Of a DNA stretch of 64,000 nucleotides, positions 8,728 through 17,801 are shown one piece after another. A program made the position numbers and the translations under genes. Origin of the DNA: UBA6055 sp965214085 (lineage in GTDB: Bacteria > Chloroflexota > Anaerolineae > Aggregatilineales > Phototrophicaceae); contig OZ243937.1 of assembly GCA_965214085.1 (NCBI GenBank), positions 2,170,001 to 2,234,000 of the forward strand, given 5' to 3'. The notes under the pieces were generated by a model. It was not told where the DNA came from and searched no databases. It saw only the letters and a program-made list of their open reading frames with translations. The stretch's first letter is position 1, and every line of letters starts with the position of its first letter.

Positions 8728-10446
8728 CTAGCCGTTCAGCACGAACCCCAGCTCGACCAGGCGATCGACAACCACTTGGGCATTATCCTCGGGCGTTGTG
8801 CCCTCGGCTGTCAGGGTGATGTCCGGATTCAGCGGCATCTCGTAGGGATCATCAATGCCTGTGAAGCCCTTAATTTCGCCGCGGCGCGCTTTGGCGTACA
8901 AGCCTTTGACATCGTTCTTTTCGACGTATTCCAGCGGCGTCGCCATGTGGATTTCAATGAAGCCGGCGCCAATCATATTGCGCACATCGTGGCGGGTGGC
9001 GCGGTAAGGGCTGATGGCGGCGCAGATTACCATGCCGCCGTGTCGCGCGATCTGGCTGGCGACATAACCGATGCGCCGGATGTTGGTGTCGCGGTCTTGC
9101 TTGCTGAAACCCAGTCCCTTGGAAAGATGCGTGCGCACGACATCGCCATCGAGCACGGTGACGTTACGTCCCTTCTCCATTAGCAAGTTGACGATATGCT
9201 CCGCCGTGGTCGATTTGCCCGAGCCGCTCAAGCCAGTGAACCACAGACAGGCGCCGCGGCGATGGCGCGGGGGGTACGTTTCGGCGAGGATCCGCGCCAC
9301 TTCCGGCCGCGAAAACCAGGGCGGCAAGGGCACGCCTTTGCCCAGGTAATCTTGGCGGACTTGCGTGCCGGAAATCTTGCGCACTTTGGCGTCGGCTGGC
9401 AACTTCGAGCTTTCTTCGTAGCGGTCTTCGTCTTCCAGATAGACCATTTCGGTGAAAGGCAGGGGCTGTACGCCGAGCTCATCGGCGTGGCGCATAACCA
9501 GGTCTTGCGCGTCATAGGGACCATAGAAGGGCTCGCCTTGGGAATCCAAGCCGGGTCCGGCATGATCGCGGCCGACGATGAGAAAGTTGGCGCCATAATT
9601 GCGGCGAATGATAGCGTGCCAGACGGCTTCGCGCGGTCCGCCCATGCGCATGGCCAGCGGCAGCAGCGAGAGCAGGCTGCGGTCATCTTCGTAATAGTTG
9701 TCGATCAAGGTCTTGTAGACGCGCACCCGTGTGTAATGGTCGACATCGCCCGGCTGCGTCATGCCCACCACCGGATGCAAGAGCAGCACGCCATCGACAT
9801 CCGCGGCGGCGCGTTTGGTCAGGGCTTCGTGCACGCGGTGCAACGGATTGCGCGTTTGGAAGGCGACGACATTGGCATGCCCGTAAGTCTCCAGGACGGC
9901 GCGGGTCTCGGACGGGGTACGGCGCAGCTCCGCGAAATCGGGATGAGGCGGCAGCTGCAAGACTTGCAGGCGACCGGCGACATTGACTTTGCCCCAGCGG
10001 TGCATCTCGGCGATGATGGGATGGCGCGCGTCGAATTTTCCGAAGACTTTGGTCGCTGTCTCCTCCAAATCCCAATCGTAGATTTCCTCGACAGTCTGAA
10101 TGGCGAGGATATTGTTTTTGCTGTCGCGCAGGGCGATATCGCCCCCCAATTCGGCTTTGGCCGGCAGCTCGATGGGCAGGGTGATGGGCATGGGGAATAG
10201 TGTACCGTCAGCCAGGCGCATCGTGTCCAGCACGCTTTGGAAGTCCGCTTGATTCATAAAGCCGCGCAGGGGCGAAAAGGCGCCGACCGTCAGCAGCTCC
10301 AGGTCGCATTCAACGCGCGCGCTGACCTGCACATAGGGCAAGGAGTTGGCGTAAGCCGTTTTTTCGACCAGTTCATCACGCGGGACGAGCAGATTCACCA
10401 GCTCGCCGCCGTAGGGCTCAATCAAACGCGTTTTCTCGATAGTCAT
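8728..10446 (-). CDS. Bifunctional sulfate adenylyltransferase / adenylylsulfate kinase
   Basis: Makes APS from sulfate and ATP and then phosphorylates it to PAPS, the activated sulfate used for assimilation or sulfation. The 572-residue protein is a fusion. The N-terminal sulfurylase (about 1-390) carries QTRNPLHRVHE at 197-207 and GRDHAGPG at 292-299. The C-terminal APS kinase (about 395-572) has the Walker A GLSGSGKS at 405-412, LDGDVVRTHLSKGLGFS, and the AISPYRATR loop. Both active sites look intact. No reductase or other cys genes are adjacent, so the route after PAPS is not visible here. It ends one base from the ATPase gene on the opposite strand. Confidence 0.95.
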   Translation of the reverse strand: MTIEKTRLIEPYGGELVNLLVPRDELVEKTAYANSLPYVQVSARVECDLELLTVGAFSPLRGFMNQADFQSVLDTMRLADGTLFPMPITLPIELPAKAELGGDIALRDSKNNILAIQTVEEIYDWDLEETATKVFGKFDARHPIIAEMHRWGKVNVAGRLQVLQLPPHPDFAELRRTPSETRAVLETYGHANVVAFQTRNPLHRVHEALTKRAAADVDGVLLLHPVVGMTQPGDVDHYTRVRVYKTLIDNYYEDDRSLLSLLPLAMRMGGPREAVWHAIIRRNYGANFLIVGRDHAGPGLDSQGEPFYGPYDAQDLVMRHADELGVQPLPFTEMVYLEDEDRYEESSKLPADAKVRKISGTQVRQDYLGKGVPLPPWFSRPEVARILAETYPPRHRRGACLWFTGLSGSGKSTTAEHIVNLLMEKGRNVTVLDGDVVRTHLSKGLGFSKQDRDTNIRRIGYVASQIARHGGMVICAAISPYRATRHDVRNMIGAGFIEIHMATPLEYVEKNDVKGLYAKARRGEIKGFTGIDDPYEMPLNPDITLTAEGTTPEDNAQVVVDRLVELGFVLNG

Positions 10447-10537
10447 CGATTACTCCGTACCAGGACTTATCAAGCAGCCGTCAAAGCGCAAAACGGCGGT
10501 ATTGTATCACAGTCGCAAACCTGTCGTTAGCGAGAAC

Positions 10538-11317
10538 TCAGTCTTTGCGGTCGATGCCGGAAAGCTTGCGCCCGAAGAAAACCAGCACGATGCTCAGCGA
10601 ATAGAGCGCCAGCAGGGGCGCCATGACCAGGAACATATTGACCGGGTCGATGGTGGGGGTTATCAAGGCAGCGGCGATGGCGGCGCCGACGATGGCGACG
10701 CGCCATTGCCGGATAAGCGTGCCAGCGCTGACCAAGCCCAGCAGGGAGATGAGGAAGAATACCAGCGGCGTCTGGAAAGCGACGCCCATCCAGAACAGCA
10801 GCGACGTCACAAAGCTGATGTAGCCGTCGGCGGTCCATTCCGGCTGGAATATCTGCGCCTGAAATTCGTTGAGGAAGCCCAGCGCCGGCGGCATCAAAAT
10901 GCGCCAGGCGAAGAAGACGCCGACGCAGAACAGCAGCGTGGTGGCGGGAAGGGACAAAAAAACGTAGCGTTTCTCTTTGCGCGTCAGGCCCGGCAGAATG
11001 AACATCAGCAGTTGGTAGGTCACCATCGGAATGGACAAGATGCCGCCGACCATGAGGGCGACTTTGAAGTAGATGATGATATTGCCGGTGGGGTTCAGGA
11101 TGACCAACTGGCAGTCGCTGACGGACGGGATGCGGCAGTAAGGTTCTTGCAGCAGCATCAGCACGCGATCGGCGAAGAAGATGCCGACAGTGGTGCCAAG
11201 GACCAAGGACAGGACGGCGCGGGTCAAGCGATAACGCAACTCGTCGAGATGCTCGAAGAACCCCATGCGGAGTTCGTGGCCGTCTTCGACCGCCTCCTGA
11301 ATGGCACTGTCCGCCAT
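10538..11317 (-). CDS. tatC: Twin-arginine translocase subunit TatC
   Basis: Core receptor of the Tat pathway that exports folded proteins carrying RR signal peptides. The 259-residue protein has the TatC hallmark HLDELRYRL near the N-terminus, six predicted membrane helices and the conserved periplasmic loops; the ITPTIDPVN segment between TM4 and TM5 and the Pro-rich MPPALGFLNEF region are typical. An internal Met at about residue 18 could be the true start, since the conserved region begins there. It begins two bases after the tatA/B stop, indicating one transcript with nusB and tatA/B. Confidence 0.95.
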   Translation of the reverse strand: MADSAIQEAVEDGHELRMGFFEHLDELRYRLTRAVLSLVLGTTVGIFFADRVLMLLQEPYCRIPSVSDCQLVILNPTGNIIIYFKVALMVGGILSIPMVTYQLLMFILPGLTRKEKRYVFLSLPATTLLFCVGVFFAWRILMPPALGFLNEFQAQIFQPEWTADGYISFVTSLLFWMGVAFQTPLVFFLISLLGLVSAGTLIRQWRVAIVGAAIAAALITPTIDPVNMFLVMAPLLALYSLSIVLVFFGRKLSGIDRKD

Positions 11318-11319
11318 GC

Positions 11320-11880
11320 CTAGTCCCCTTCGCCGCGGGCCGCTTTGGACCAGGCGCCCAGGTCCACGTTGCTGCCACTTCCGTTAGCAAGAGGCGCGCC
11401 GCTCCAAGAGCCCAGCTTGGGCGACAGCGCCGGTTCAGGCTTGCGCGCTTTGGCTTTCGCCGCGGCCGGTTTTGGCGTATTGACGGCTTTGGAGGCTTTG
11501 GCGGGTAATTTTTTCGCGCCGGGGCTGGACTTGGTTGTTTTGTTGTTCAGTGAATCGCTGACTTCTTTGACCGTGTCCAGGTCTTTCTTGACCTCATTCA
11601 GCGAGTCTTGCATGGGCTGGGTCATTGGCTTGACGGCCTCGGACACGCTGCGATTCAAGCTTTTGCGCGTCGGCGGCTCTTTGGGCAACTTGATATCGAC
11701 GCCGGCTTCGTCAAATTCTTTCTGCACCAGGTCCACCGTCTCCGACCAGATCTTGCGGAACTTGGCCACATGCTGGCCCAAGATGTGTGACCAGTGGATC
11801 ATGCGCTTGGGCCCGGCGAATACCAGCATGATGAGCAAGACCGCGATGAGTTCGGCAGCGCCGACGCCGAGGATATTCAT
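11320..11880 (-). CDS. Tat translocase TatA/TatB-family protein (TatB-like)
   Basis: A 186-residue single-span protein with the TatA/B layout: a short periplasmic N-terminus, a membrane helix at about residues 8-22, an FAGPKRM hinge matching the family FGPKRL, an amphipathic helix, and then a long Lys/Pro/Ala-rich tail. The length and long charged tail suit TatB better than TatA. The tail from about residue 110 is low complexity. It overlaps the nusB stop by four bases and is followed directly by tatC. No second TatA paralogue is in the window. Confidence 0.86.
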   Translation of the reverse strand: MNILGVGAAELIAVLLIMLVFAGPKRMIHWSHILGQHVAKFRKIWSETVDLVQKEFDEAGVDIKLPKEPPTRKSLNRSVSEAVKPMTQPMQDSLNEVKKDLDTVKEVSDSLNNKTTKSSPGAKKLPAKASKAVNTPKPAAAKAKARKPEPALSPKLGSWSGAPLANGSGSNVDLGAWSKAARGEGD

Positions 11881-12425
11881 AAAACATCGCCTTCCGCGGC
11901 CGCTAGCTTCGCTTCTGGTTCCAGCTCGTTGGTGATGGCGCCAAGCACGCCATGCACAAAACTGTGCGAGTGCTCCGCGCCAAAGAGCTGCGCCAGATGG
12001 ACGGCTTCATTGACGATCACCGGTACGGGCGTCTTGCGCGTCTGCATCAAGTATTCGTAAACCGCCAGGCGCAGGATGTTGCGATCGACAACCGCGACCT
12101 GGTCAATGGGCCAGTCCGGCGCGTAGGCTTGCAAGATGGCGTCAATCTCGCCGCGCCGCCGCGTCACGCCGGCCACAAAACGGCGAATGATTTGCCGCAC
12201 GGCATAGGCCTCGGGGCGCTCGCTCATGTGCGCCTCCAGCGTAGCCGCCAGTGGATGCTCGGTGGTATCCAATTCGTAGAGTATCTGGAGGCTGGCTCGC
12301 CGAGCGATGGAACGATCAGCGGGATGCAGATCCGATTGGACCACCTCTGACGTAATCTGGTCGACAGCGGGGTCAAAGTTTTCCAGTTCGAAAGGATAAC
12401 CGTCCAGCACGGTGGTGTCGTCCAT
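11877..12425 (-). CDS. nusB: Transcription antitermination factor NusB
   Basis: RNA-binding helical protein that joins NusE on boxA of rRNA leaders to prevent termination. The conserved fold is visible from ARRASLQILYELD through the IDAILQAYAPDWPIDQVAVVDRN-type core (written here only in outline) and NEAVHLAQLFGAEHSHSFVHG. I start it at the ATG at 12425 (MDDTTVLDG), preceded by GGAAACG; eight more in-frame codons exist upstream. The first 35 residues precede the usual NusB start and are acidic. It heads an operon with the Tat genes, overlapping tatA/B by ATGA. Confidence 0.9.
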   Translation of the reverse strand: MDDTTVLDGYPFELENFDPAVDQITSEVVQSDLHPADRSIARRASLQILYELDTTEHPLAATLEAHMSERPEAYAVRQIIRRFVAGVTRRRGEIDAILQAYAPDWPIDQVAVVDRNILRLAVYEYLMQTRKTPVPVIVNEAVHLAQLFGAEHSHSFVHGVLGAITNELEPEAKLAAAEGDVL

Positions 12426-12507
12426 GCATCGTTTCCGGTTCGCCAGCAAATATGGCGCAAGTGTAGCGCAGAAGCAGACAATTTTCCATGTAGATTGGCG
12501 AGAAGCC

Positions 12508-12570
12508 CAGGCAATCGCATCAGAAAACTATTCACCACAGAGGCACAGAGGGCACAGAGGATCGTCACAG
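12508..12570. repeat. Family A end fragment
   Basis: CAGGCAATCGCATCAGAAAA is followed by CACCACAGAGGCACAGAGGG, the left arm of family A. No right end is found before the next gene, so this is a truncated or decayed copy. The rest of the 12426-12769 gap shows no gene; CTACAATACG near 12706 might be a -10 region. Confidence 0.6.
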
Positions 12571-12769
12571 GCATCGGGCTGGTCCGATTTATCAGTATTT
12601 TCGTCTGCCGGGCGAACCGGCCACAGCAAGCTGACCGAGTTTTGCGCGCCGTCCAATCGCTGCGTCGCGCGCGCAGCCTTGTACCTGTACGCTGCTGGCG
12701 ATGCTGTCTACAATACGGATTCTCGAACAATTCTGTCACGTTCTTAACCCAGCAAATTGGGAGCAGCCC

Positions 12770-13666
12770 ATGCGGGCCAGAAAGCCGCTAGATCTGCGGC
12801 GGGCGCTTGTCGTCGACTCCATCACCAAGTATTTCCACTTGCCGCAGCCGCCGCTGTGGAAGCGCTTGCTGGGCGCCTGCGCGGACCTGCCCGAGCCGGG
12901 TCATTTGCCCAAAGCGAGCAAGGGCGGCAAAGCGCCGATTGCCGCGGTCGACCATGTCAGCTTCTCGGTCGAGCGCGGCGAGATATTTGGCATCCTGGGT
13001 CCGAACGGGTCGGGCAAATCAACGCTCGTGCGGCTGATATCGACGCTGCTGCGGCCGGACCGGGGCAGCGCCAAAGTCTTCGGCATTGATCTGGCGGAAG
13101 ATGAAATGGGCGTCAAACAGTTGATCAGCCGCGTTTCGGTGGATGCCGCGTTCTTTAAGAAGCTCAGCCCGATGGAGAATCTGCTTTATGGCGCGCGTCT
13201 GTATGGCGTGACGGCGCCGGAGGCCACCGTCAAAGCCTATGAAATCATGGGGCGGCTGGGGCTGAAGCGTTCGTCATTCAACGAGCCGATGGAAGAGATG
13301 AGCCGCGGCATGCAACAGAAAGTGGCGGTTGCCCGCGCGTTTCTCACTTCGCCTATTTTGCTGCTGCTGGACGAGCCGACGACCGGGCTGGACCCGCGCT
13401 CGAAACGCGATGTGCGCGAATTCATCGAGGAGCTGCGCGATTCGCACGATGCGACGATTATGATCACAACACACGACATGGAAGAAGCCGATGCGCTCTG
13501 CGACCGCGTGGCTGTGATTCACAACGGCAAGCTTGCGGCAATCGGCACGCCGGAAGAATTGAAGCGCAGTTCCGCGGCTAATGGCCAGATTTCAACGCTG
13601 GAAGATGTCTTCATCCACCTCACTGGCGAACAACTCGTTGATGCAGAGACGGCCGACATCGCCTAG
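12770..13666 (+). CDS. ABC transporter ATP-binding protein (ABC-2 / DrrA-like exporter)
   Basis: A 298-residue nucleotide-binding subunit powering the permease encoded 21 bases downstream. It has Walker A GPNGSGKS, a signature MSRGMQQKVAVA (in place of LSGGQ), Walker B LLLLDEPTTGLD and the switch His in ITTHDMEEAD. The start at 12770 is chosen for the GGGAG box just upstream. An N-terminal extension of about 50 residues with a WKRLLGA segment precedes the ATPase core, as seen in ABC-2 ATPases of the polysaccharide or drug export group. The substrate is not evident. Confidence 0.9.
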   Translation: MRARKPLDLRRALVVDSITKYFHLPQPPLWKRLLGACADLPEPGHLPKASKGGKAPIAAVDHVSFSVERGEIFGILGPNGSGKSTLVRLISTLLRPDRGSAKVFGIDLAEDEMGVKQLISRVSVDAAFFKKLSPMENLLYGARLYGVTAPEATVKAYEIMGRLGLKRSSFNEPMEEMSRGMQQKVAVARAFLTSPILLLLDEPTTGLDPRSKRDVREFIEELRDSHDATIMITTHDMEEADALCDRVAVIHNGKLAAIGTPEELKRSSAANGQISTLEDVFIHLTGEQLVDAETADIA

Positions 13667-13687
13667 ATCCCACGCTGGAGGACAATC

Positions 13688-14542
13688 ATGCTTAATACAC
13701 TGCGGCGCGGCTTGAACGCGATGCGTTTGGAATCGCTGCAATCATACGCCTTTTTGGCGCGCAACTGGCATTTGACGCGGCGCTATTGGGGCTGGGAAGT
13801 GGTGTGGTTCTTCTATTCGCTGACCAGTGGCTTGTCCGTGGTCTTCATCGCCCAAGGCGCCGAAGAGCTGACCGGCGAGACGCCCAGTTTTGACGTCAAA
13901 TTTCTGACGATGTACCTCATCATCGGCACGCTGATTTGGCGTTACCTATCGAACATTTTTATGCTGACGAGCGAGGTCATCGCCTGGGAGCGCTGGGAAG
14001 GCACCATCGAGTACACGCTGATGGCGCCGGTGGAACGCTGGGTGCATCTGGTGGGGCAAACCGCCTATTCGCTGATTTACAGCCTCATCACGACTCTGCT
14101 GATCGGCATCGCCATGGCGCTGTTCTTTGAGCTGGATTTGTCCCAGGCCAACTTGGCGGGCGCGGCGGCGGTAGTGCTGGCTGGCAGTTTGTCCTTGATC
14201 GCTATCGGCATCGTGGCCAGCATCCTGCCGCTGCTGTATCCGGAGCGCGGCGCCCAGATGACGGAAGTGGTGCAGGCGTCGTTTCTGCTGATCTCCGGCG
14301 TCTATTATCCCATCAGCGTCTTGCCGGATTGGATGGAGTCGCTGGCGCGTTTTTCGCCGGTGACCTATGTTTTGGATGGTACGCGCGCCGCCGTGCTTGA
14401 AGGGGCGCCACTTGCCGACCTGCTGCAATATATTGCGCCGCTGCTCTTGCTGGGCCTGGTGGCGCTGCCCATCGGCCTGCGCGCCTTTAAGGCGGCGGAG
14501 AATTACGCCAAGCGCGCCGGCAAGCTGAAGCGCGTCGGCTAG
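13688..14542 (+). CDS. ABC-2 type transporter permease
   Basis: A 284-residue integral membrane subunit with about six helices and the ABC-2 signature region YPISVLPDWMESLARFSPVTY preceding the last helices (17 of those residues are the conserved core). It pairs with the adjacent ATPase to form an exporter for lipid-linked, polysaccharide or drug-like cargo. The gene is preceded by GGAGGACA. It is convergent with the YihY gene, leaving only six bases between stops. Confidence 0.88.
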   Translation: MLNTLRRGLNAMRLESLQSYAFLARNWHLTRRYWGWEVVWFFYSLTSGLSVVFIAQGAEELTGETPSFDVKFLTMYLIIGTLIWRYLSNIFMLTSEVIAWERWEGTIEYTLMAPVERWVHLVGQTAYSLIYSLITTLLIGIAMALFFELDLSQANLAGAAAVVLAGSLSLIAIGIVASILPLLYPERGAQMTEVVQASFLLISGVYYPISVLPDWMESLARFSPVTYVLDGTRAAVLEGAPLADLLQYIAPLLLLGLVALPIGLRAFKAAENYAKRAGKLKRVG

Positions 14543-14548
14543 CGTCGG

Positions 14549-15571
14549 CTAGTTCCCGCGGGCGTCTGGGGGAGTTTCCGCAGCGACGCGGTCGCTGAAG
14601 CGGGGCATGCCGACCTGGTCAGGCAGTTGCACACGAATTTGCCCATCGCGAATTGAGATGCTGACAGAGGGATGCGCCCCGGTCTCAGTCGTCACGCGGC
14701 TGACAAACCAGTCGTTCAGTCGGGCGCAAAACTCGGCGCTGAAGAGGAAGATCGCGGCGATCAAGTAGGCCCAGAATAGAAAAACGATGACGGTTGCGAT
14801 GCCGCCGTAGACGAATTGGAATCCGCCCAGATTGGTCAAATAATAGCCAAAGCCGCTCTTGGCCAGTTCCCAGCCCACCGCGCCCAGCAGCGCCGCCGGC
14901 AGCACCGCGTCCCAATGCACGTAGCGCGCCGGCACAAACCGGAATAGCAAGGCGAATATCACCACGTCCAGACCAAAGGGCAAGAAACGAATGCCGATGC
15001 TGAGCCAAAGGCTGGGCTGATCCAGCAGCAGCACGGAGAGCAGACGCAGTACGCCAGCAGTAATAAAGGAAGCGATCACCAACACGACCAGCGCCAGGCT
15101 GATGCCGATGGCTTGCAAGCGCAGCCTCCAGATATTGCGGCCCTTGGGCACGCGGAAGATTTCGTCCAGCGAAGCGGTCAAGTTGGAGAAGAGGCTGAGC
15201 GACGACCAGGCCATGGTTATGATGGCGACAATGCCGAAGGAATTCGACTGTTCCAGTGATTGGACCAGGATGTCCTGAACGAAGTCAACAGTCGTTTGAT
15301 CTTCCGGCAAGAACACGCGCAAGCCGTTGGCGATTTGTTCTTGGGCCGCGGCCGGCTCCAGCAGACCGCCGATCAGGACCGCCAGCAGCAGCATCAGCGG
15401 GAAGAGTGAAAAGAGCGCAAAAAATGCCAGCGCCGCCGCCCCCCGCGAACTGTAACGTCCAAAGCTGCGCAAGGTGGTCAAGAGGATAATCGGCAGCGCC
15501 CGCGTGGTATCGTTTCGCATCGACCACCAACGCAACAGAGTGACACAAATCCTGCTACTGAGGTTTTTCAT
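14549..15571 (-). CDS. YihY/BrkB family membrane protein
   Basis: A 340-residue inner-membrane protein with six hydrophobic segments and the family motifs: an RGAAALAFFALFSLFPLMLLL first helix block, MAWSSLSLFSNLTASLDEIF, and the FQFVYGGIATVIVFLFWAYL block near the end. The historical label ribonuclease BN is wrong for this family; its function is unsettled. The start at 15571 has GAGAGGCGG upstream; a second ATG 17 codons in is possible. The gene begins 21 bases from the family B element B2, so its promoter must lie in or beyond that element. Confidence 0.83.
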   Translation of the reverse strand: MKNLSSRICVTLLRWWSMRNDTTRALPIILLTTLRSFGRYSSRGAAALAFFALFSLFPLMLLLAVLIGGLLEPAAAQEQIANGLRVFLPEDQTTVDFVQDILVQSLEQSNSFGIVAIITMAWSSLSLFSNLTASLDEIFRVPKGRNIWRLRLQAIGISLALVVLVIASFITAGVLRLLSVLLLDQPSLWLSIGIRFLPFGLDVVIFALLFRFVPARYVHWDAVLPAALLGAVGWELAKSGFGYYLTNLGGFQFVYGGIATVIVFLFWAYLIAAIFLFSAEFCARLNDWFVSRVTTETGAHPSVSISIRDGQIRVQLPDQVGMPRFSDRVAAETPPDARGN

Positions 15572-15591
15572 CCGCCTCTCGTTTGAACAGT

Positions 15592-15753
15592 GGAAATGTA
15601 TCCTTTTCGGTTGTACAAAAACTTTACCATCGAGGACACCGAGAATTCGAGAGCACCGAGTAACTCAATCGAAATATGCCATATTCTTTGTGTGCTTTGT
15701 GCCTTTGTGTCTTTGTGGTGAAATTGAATTTCAACCGAATTTGATACACTACC
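15592..15753. repeat. Family B inverted-repeat element B2 (uninterrupted copy)
   Basis: A 162-bp element with the same termini as B1: GGAAATGTATCCTTTTCGGT at the left and ATTTGATACACTACC at the right. The flanks TGAACAGT at 15584-15591 and CGAACAGG at 15754-15761 share GAACAG, consistent with an 8-bp duplication that has drifted. This copy gives the sequence of B before A2 inserted into B1. Confidence 0.8.
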
Positions 15754-15817
15754 CGAACAGGATACAAATTGCGTTTCTTACTCAAGCATAGCATGATCCG
15801 CGTTAGGGCTGGTGAGT

Positions 15818-17005
15818 TTAGCCTGCGAAGACGTCGGGGCGCCGCAGCAAGTCAGCGTAGTTGGCGCCCGGGGTGATCTGGCCGAGGATTGATGCGTGCC
15901 CTGCGCCGGTCATGGCGGGCAGCGAAGCCGGACGACCGTGCCAGGTCTCAAAGGCCAGCACGGCGAATACCAGCGCTTCTTTGAAATCGCTGTCCATGCC
16001 GATGTCTTCATGCGTCATGACGGCCGCCGGCGTCAGCAGTTGCCGCAGCAATCCCACCATGACCGGATTGTGGCGTCCGCCGCCGCCCAGGATGACCTCC
16101 TGAATAGGAGCGGGCGCAAATCGCTGGTAGGCATCAGCGATATTGGTGGCGGTCAGCGCGGTTAAGGTGGCGATGATTTCGGACGAGGATATGCCGCGCC
16201 CTTGCGCCTGGGCGACCAAATCCAGCGCGGCAGCCGTGCCAAAGGTCTCGCGCCCGGTGGTCTTGGGATAGTCGCGCTTATAATATGGATGCTCCAGCAA
16301 TTCCTCCAACCATTCCTCATTGACCCGGCCCTGCCCCGCCAGCCGGCCGTCGCGGTCGAAATTCTGGACGCCGCCGGTGAGTTGCGCCATGGCGATATCC
16401 AGCAGCGCGTTGCCGGGACCAGTATCAAAGGCGATGGGCTGGGATCTGTCATCCGCGAGCGGCGGCAAAAATGTCACGTTGCCCATGCCGCCGATATTTT
16501 GGATCGCCCGCCAGTGACGCGGATGGCGCAGAAGCAGCCAGTCGACGGTGCTGGTCAAGGGCGCGCCTTGACCGCCGGCGGCGATATCGCGCGCGCGGAA
16601 GTTGCTGATGGTGGTGATGCCCGTGCGCTCGGCGATGACTGCCGGCTCCACAATTTGCAGCGACACATTGACCTGCCCGCTGGGCAAGACATTGTGCCAA
16701 AGCGTCTGCCCGTGCGAGCCGATGAGGTCGATCTCGCCGGGCGCCAGGCCAGCCTGCTCAATCGTTTCGAGCGTGCGCTGCGTGAAGACTTCGGCGAGGT
16801 CGACGTGCAGCGCCGCAATCTGATCGACGCGGCTCTCGGCCGGGTCGCAACAGGCGAGAATGCGCTGGCGCAGTGCCGGCTCGTATTCGTAGGTCGCGCC
16901 ATGCAGCAAGTCGACGGTCAAGTTGCCGGGCTCGCCGCGGATATCGCAGATGGCGACATCGACGCCGTCAGCCGAAGTACCGGACATTAAGCCTATGATG
17001 AGCAT
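15818..17005 (-). CDS. anmK: Anhydro-N-acetylmuramic acid kinase
   Basis: Phosphorylates and opens the 1,6-anhydro ring of anhydro-MurNAc to MurNAc-6-phosphate during recycling of peptidoglycan. The 395-residue protein begins with the family signature GLMSGTSADGVDVA, followed by IGSHGQTLWH and FDTGPGNALLD, and a C-terminal LGGGGRHNPVMVGLL segment of the actin-like ATPase fold. Length is normal. No murQ or other recycling gene is adjacent. The SRPBCC gene lies upstream on the same strand with a five-base gap and may be co-transcribed. Confidence 0.94.
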   Translation of the reverse strand: MLIIGLMSGTSADGVDVAICDIRGEPGNLTVDLLHGATYEYEPALRQRILACCDPAESRVDQIAALHVDLAEVFTQRTLETIEQAGLAPGEIDLIGSHGQTLWHNVLPSGQVNVSLQIVEPAVIAERTGITTISNFRARDIAAGGQGAPLTSTVDWLLLRHPRHWRAIQNIGGMGNVTFLPPLADDRSQPIAFDTGPGNALLDIAMAQLTGGVQNFDRDGRLAGQGRVNEEWLEELLEHPYYKRDYPKTTGRETFGTAAALDLVAQAQGRGISSSEIIATLTALTATNIADAYQRFAPAPIQEVILGGGGRHNPVMVGLLRQLLTPAAVMTHEDIGMDSDFKEALVFAVLAFETWHGRPASLPAMTGAGHASILGQITPGANYADLLRRPDVFAG

Positions 17006-17010
17006 TCAGC

Positions 17011-17427
17011 CTACCGGAGTGACTCGGCGTATTTTTTGAAGTTGTCCAGAATCGCCTGCCAGCCCATGCGCTGCGTCTCGGCTGGGTTTTCTTGCTCGGC
17101 GTCGAATGTCGTTGCGACGCGCGTCGCGTCTCCCAGATTCGCAAATGTGGTTTCCGCTTGTCGTCCATCAGACATGGTATAAGCGACTCTCGCCTCGTGA
17201 ACCACCTCGTCGTAAATCGCTTCAAAGTCGAAGCCGAAGCTGCCGTCTACAGCTTCCATACGATATAGGAGTCGGCCGCCGGCGCGGAGGTCGTTCTCGG
17301 CCCGCGGGCAGCGCCAGTCGTCACTGGCGAAGTTCCATTTTGTAATGTGCTCGGGCTCGGTCCAAAGCGCCCAGGCTTTGGCTTTGGATAGTGCAACGGT
17401 CGCTTGAATTTGTATCTTTTGACTCAT
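17011..17427 (-). CDS. SRPBCC / AHSA1-like ligand-binding domain protein
   Basis: A 138-residue protein made of a single START/Bet v1-like domain of the AHSA1 (activator of Hsp90 ATPase homologue) group. Signs are the AWALWTEPEHITKWNFASDDW N-terminal block (first helix and strand), GGRLLYRMEAVDG, and a C-terminal amphipathic helix with MGWQAILDNFKKY. Proteins of this type bind hydrophobic ligands or act in stress responses; no specific role can be assigned. It precedes anmK on the same strand by five bases. Confidence 0.82.
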   Translation of the reverse strand: MSQKIQIQATVALSKAKAWALWTEPEHITKWNFASDDWRCPRAENDLRAGGRLLYRMEAVDGSFGFDFEAIYDEVVHEARVAYTMSDGRQAETTFANLGDATRVATTFDAEQENPAETQRMGWQAILDNFKKYAESLR

Positions 17428-17561
17428 TCATTCGCTCCGTATACGCAAAATACTGGTACCAAGCGGCAAGACCTATTTTGTCGCCAGCGCGGTGATAAGT
17501 GGAATAGCGTGAGGAAAAACACTGATCCGACACGCGGACCAGCCCGGGCATGACAAGGGAG

Positions 17562-17649
17562 CGGAGAGGACAGGATTCGAACCTGCGGTACCCTTAACAG
17601 GTACAACCGCTTAGCAGGCGGCCCCAATCAACCACTCTGGCACCTCTCC
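17562..17649 (-). tRNA. tRNA-Ser (GCT anticodon)
   Basis: An 88-base class II tRNA. Acceptor GGAGAGG pairs with CCTCTCC; the anticodon loop CTGCTAA gives GCT; a long variable arm (TACCTGTTAAGGGTA) and the T-arm GCAGG-TTCGAAT-CCTGT follow. The discriminator base is G, as usual for serine. CCA is not encoded. It shares its acceptor and T-arm with the next tRNA. Confidence 0.95.
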
Positions 17650-17681
17650 AATTCATTATGAAGCTGTTAAGGTGTTTAAGG

Positions 17682-17768
17682 CGGAGAGGACAGGATTCGA
17701 ACCTGCGGTACGGAGGACCGTACAATGGTTTTCAAGACCATCGCCTTAAACCACTCGGCCACCTCTCC
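17682..17768 (-). tRNA. tRNA-Ser (TGA anticodon)
   Basis: An 87-base class II tRNA with acceptor GGAGAGG/CCTCTCC, anticodon loop CTTGAAA (TGA), a long variable arm TACGGTCCTCCGTA and discriminator G. It is upstream of tRNA-Ser(GCT) on the minus strand with a 32-base gap, so the two probably form one precursor. CCA is not encoded. Confidence 0.95.
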
Positions 17769-17801
17769 AACGCTCTATTGAGCCGCGACGTGGCGACAGT
17801 T

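Noticed and set aside
10502..11323. Long plus-strand frame opposite tatC
   Set aside because: It is the antisense of a clear TatC gene and is a low-complexity Gln/Asp/Glu-rich translation typical of shadow frames.
12770..14542. ABC-2 pair as a bacteriocin or antibiotic self-resistance system
   Set aside because: No biosynthetic or modification genes are adjacent, and the family is too broad to support this.
17562..17768. The two serine tRNAs as a simple tandem duplication
   Set aside because: Acceptor and T-arms match, but D-arms, variable arms and anticodons differ; they are distinct isoacceptors.
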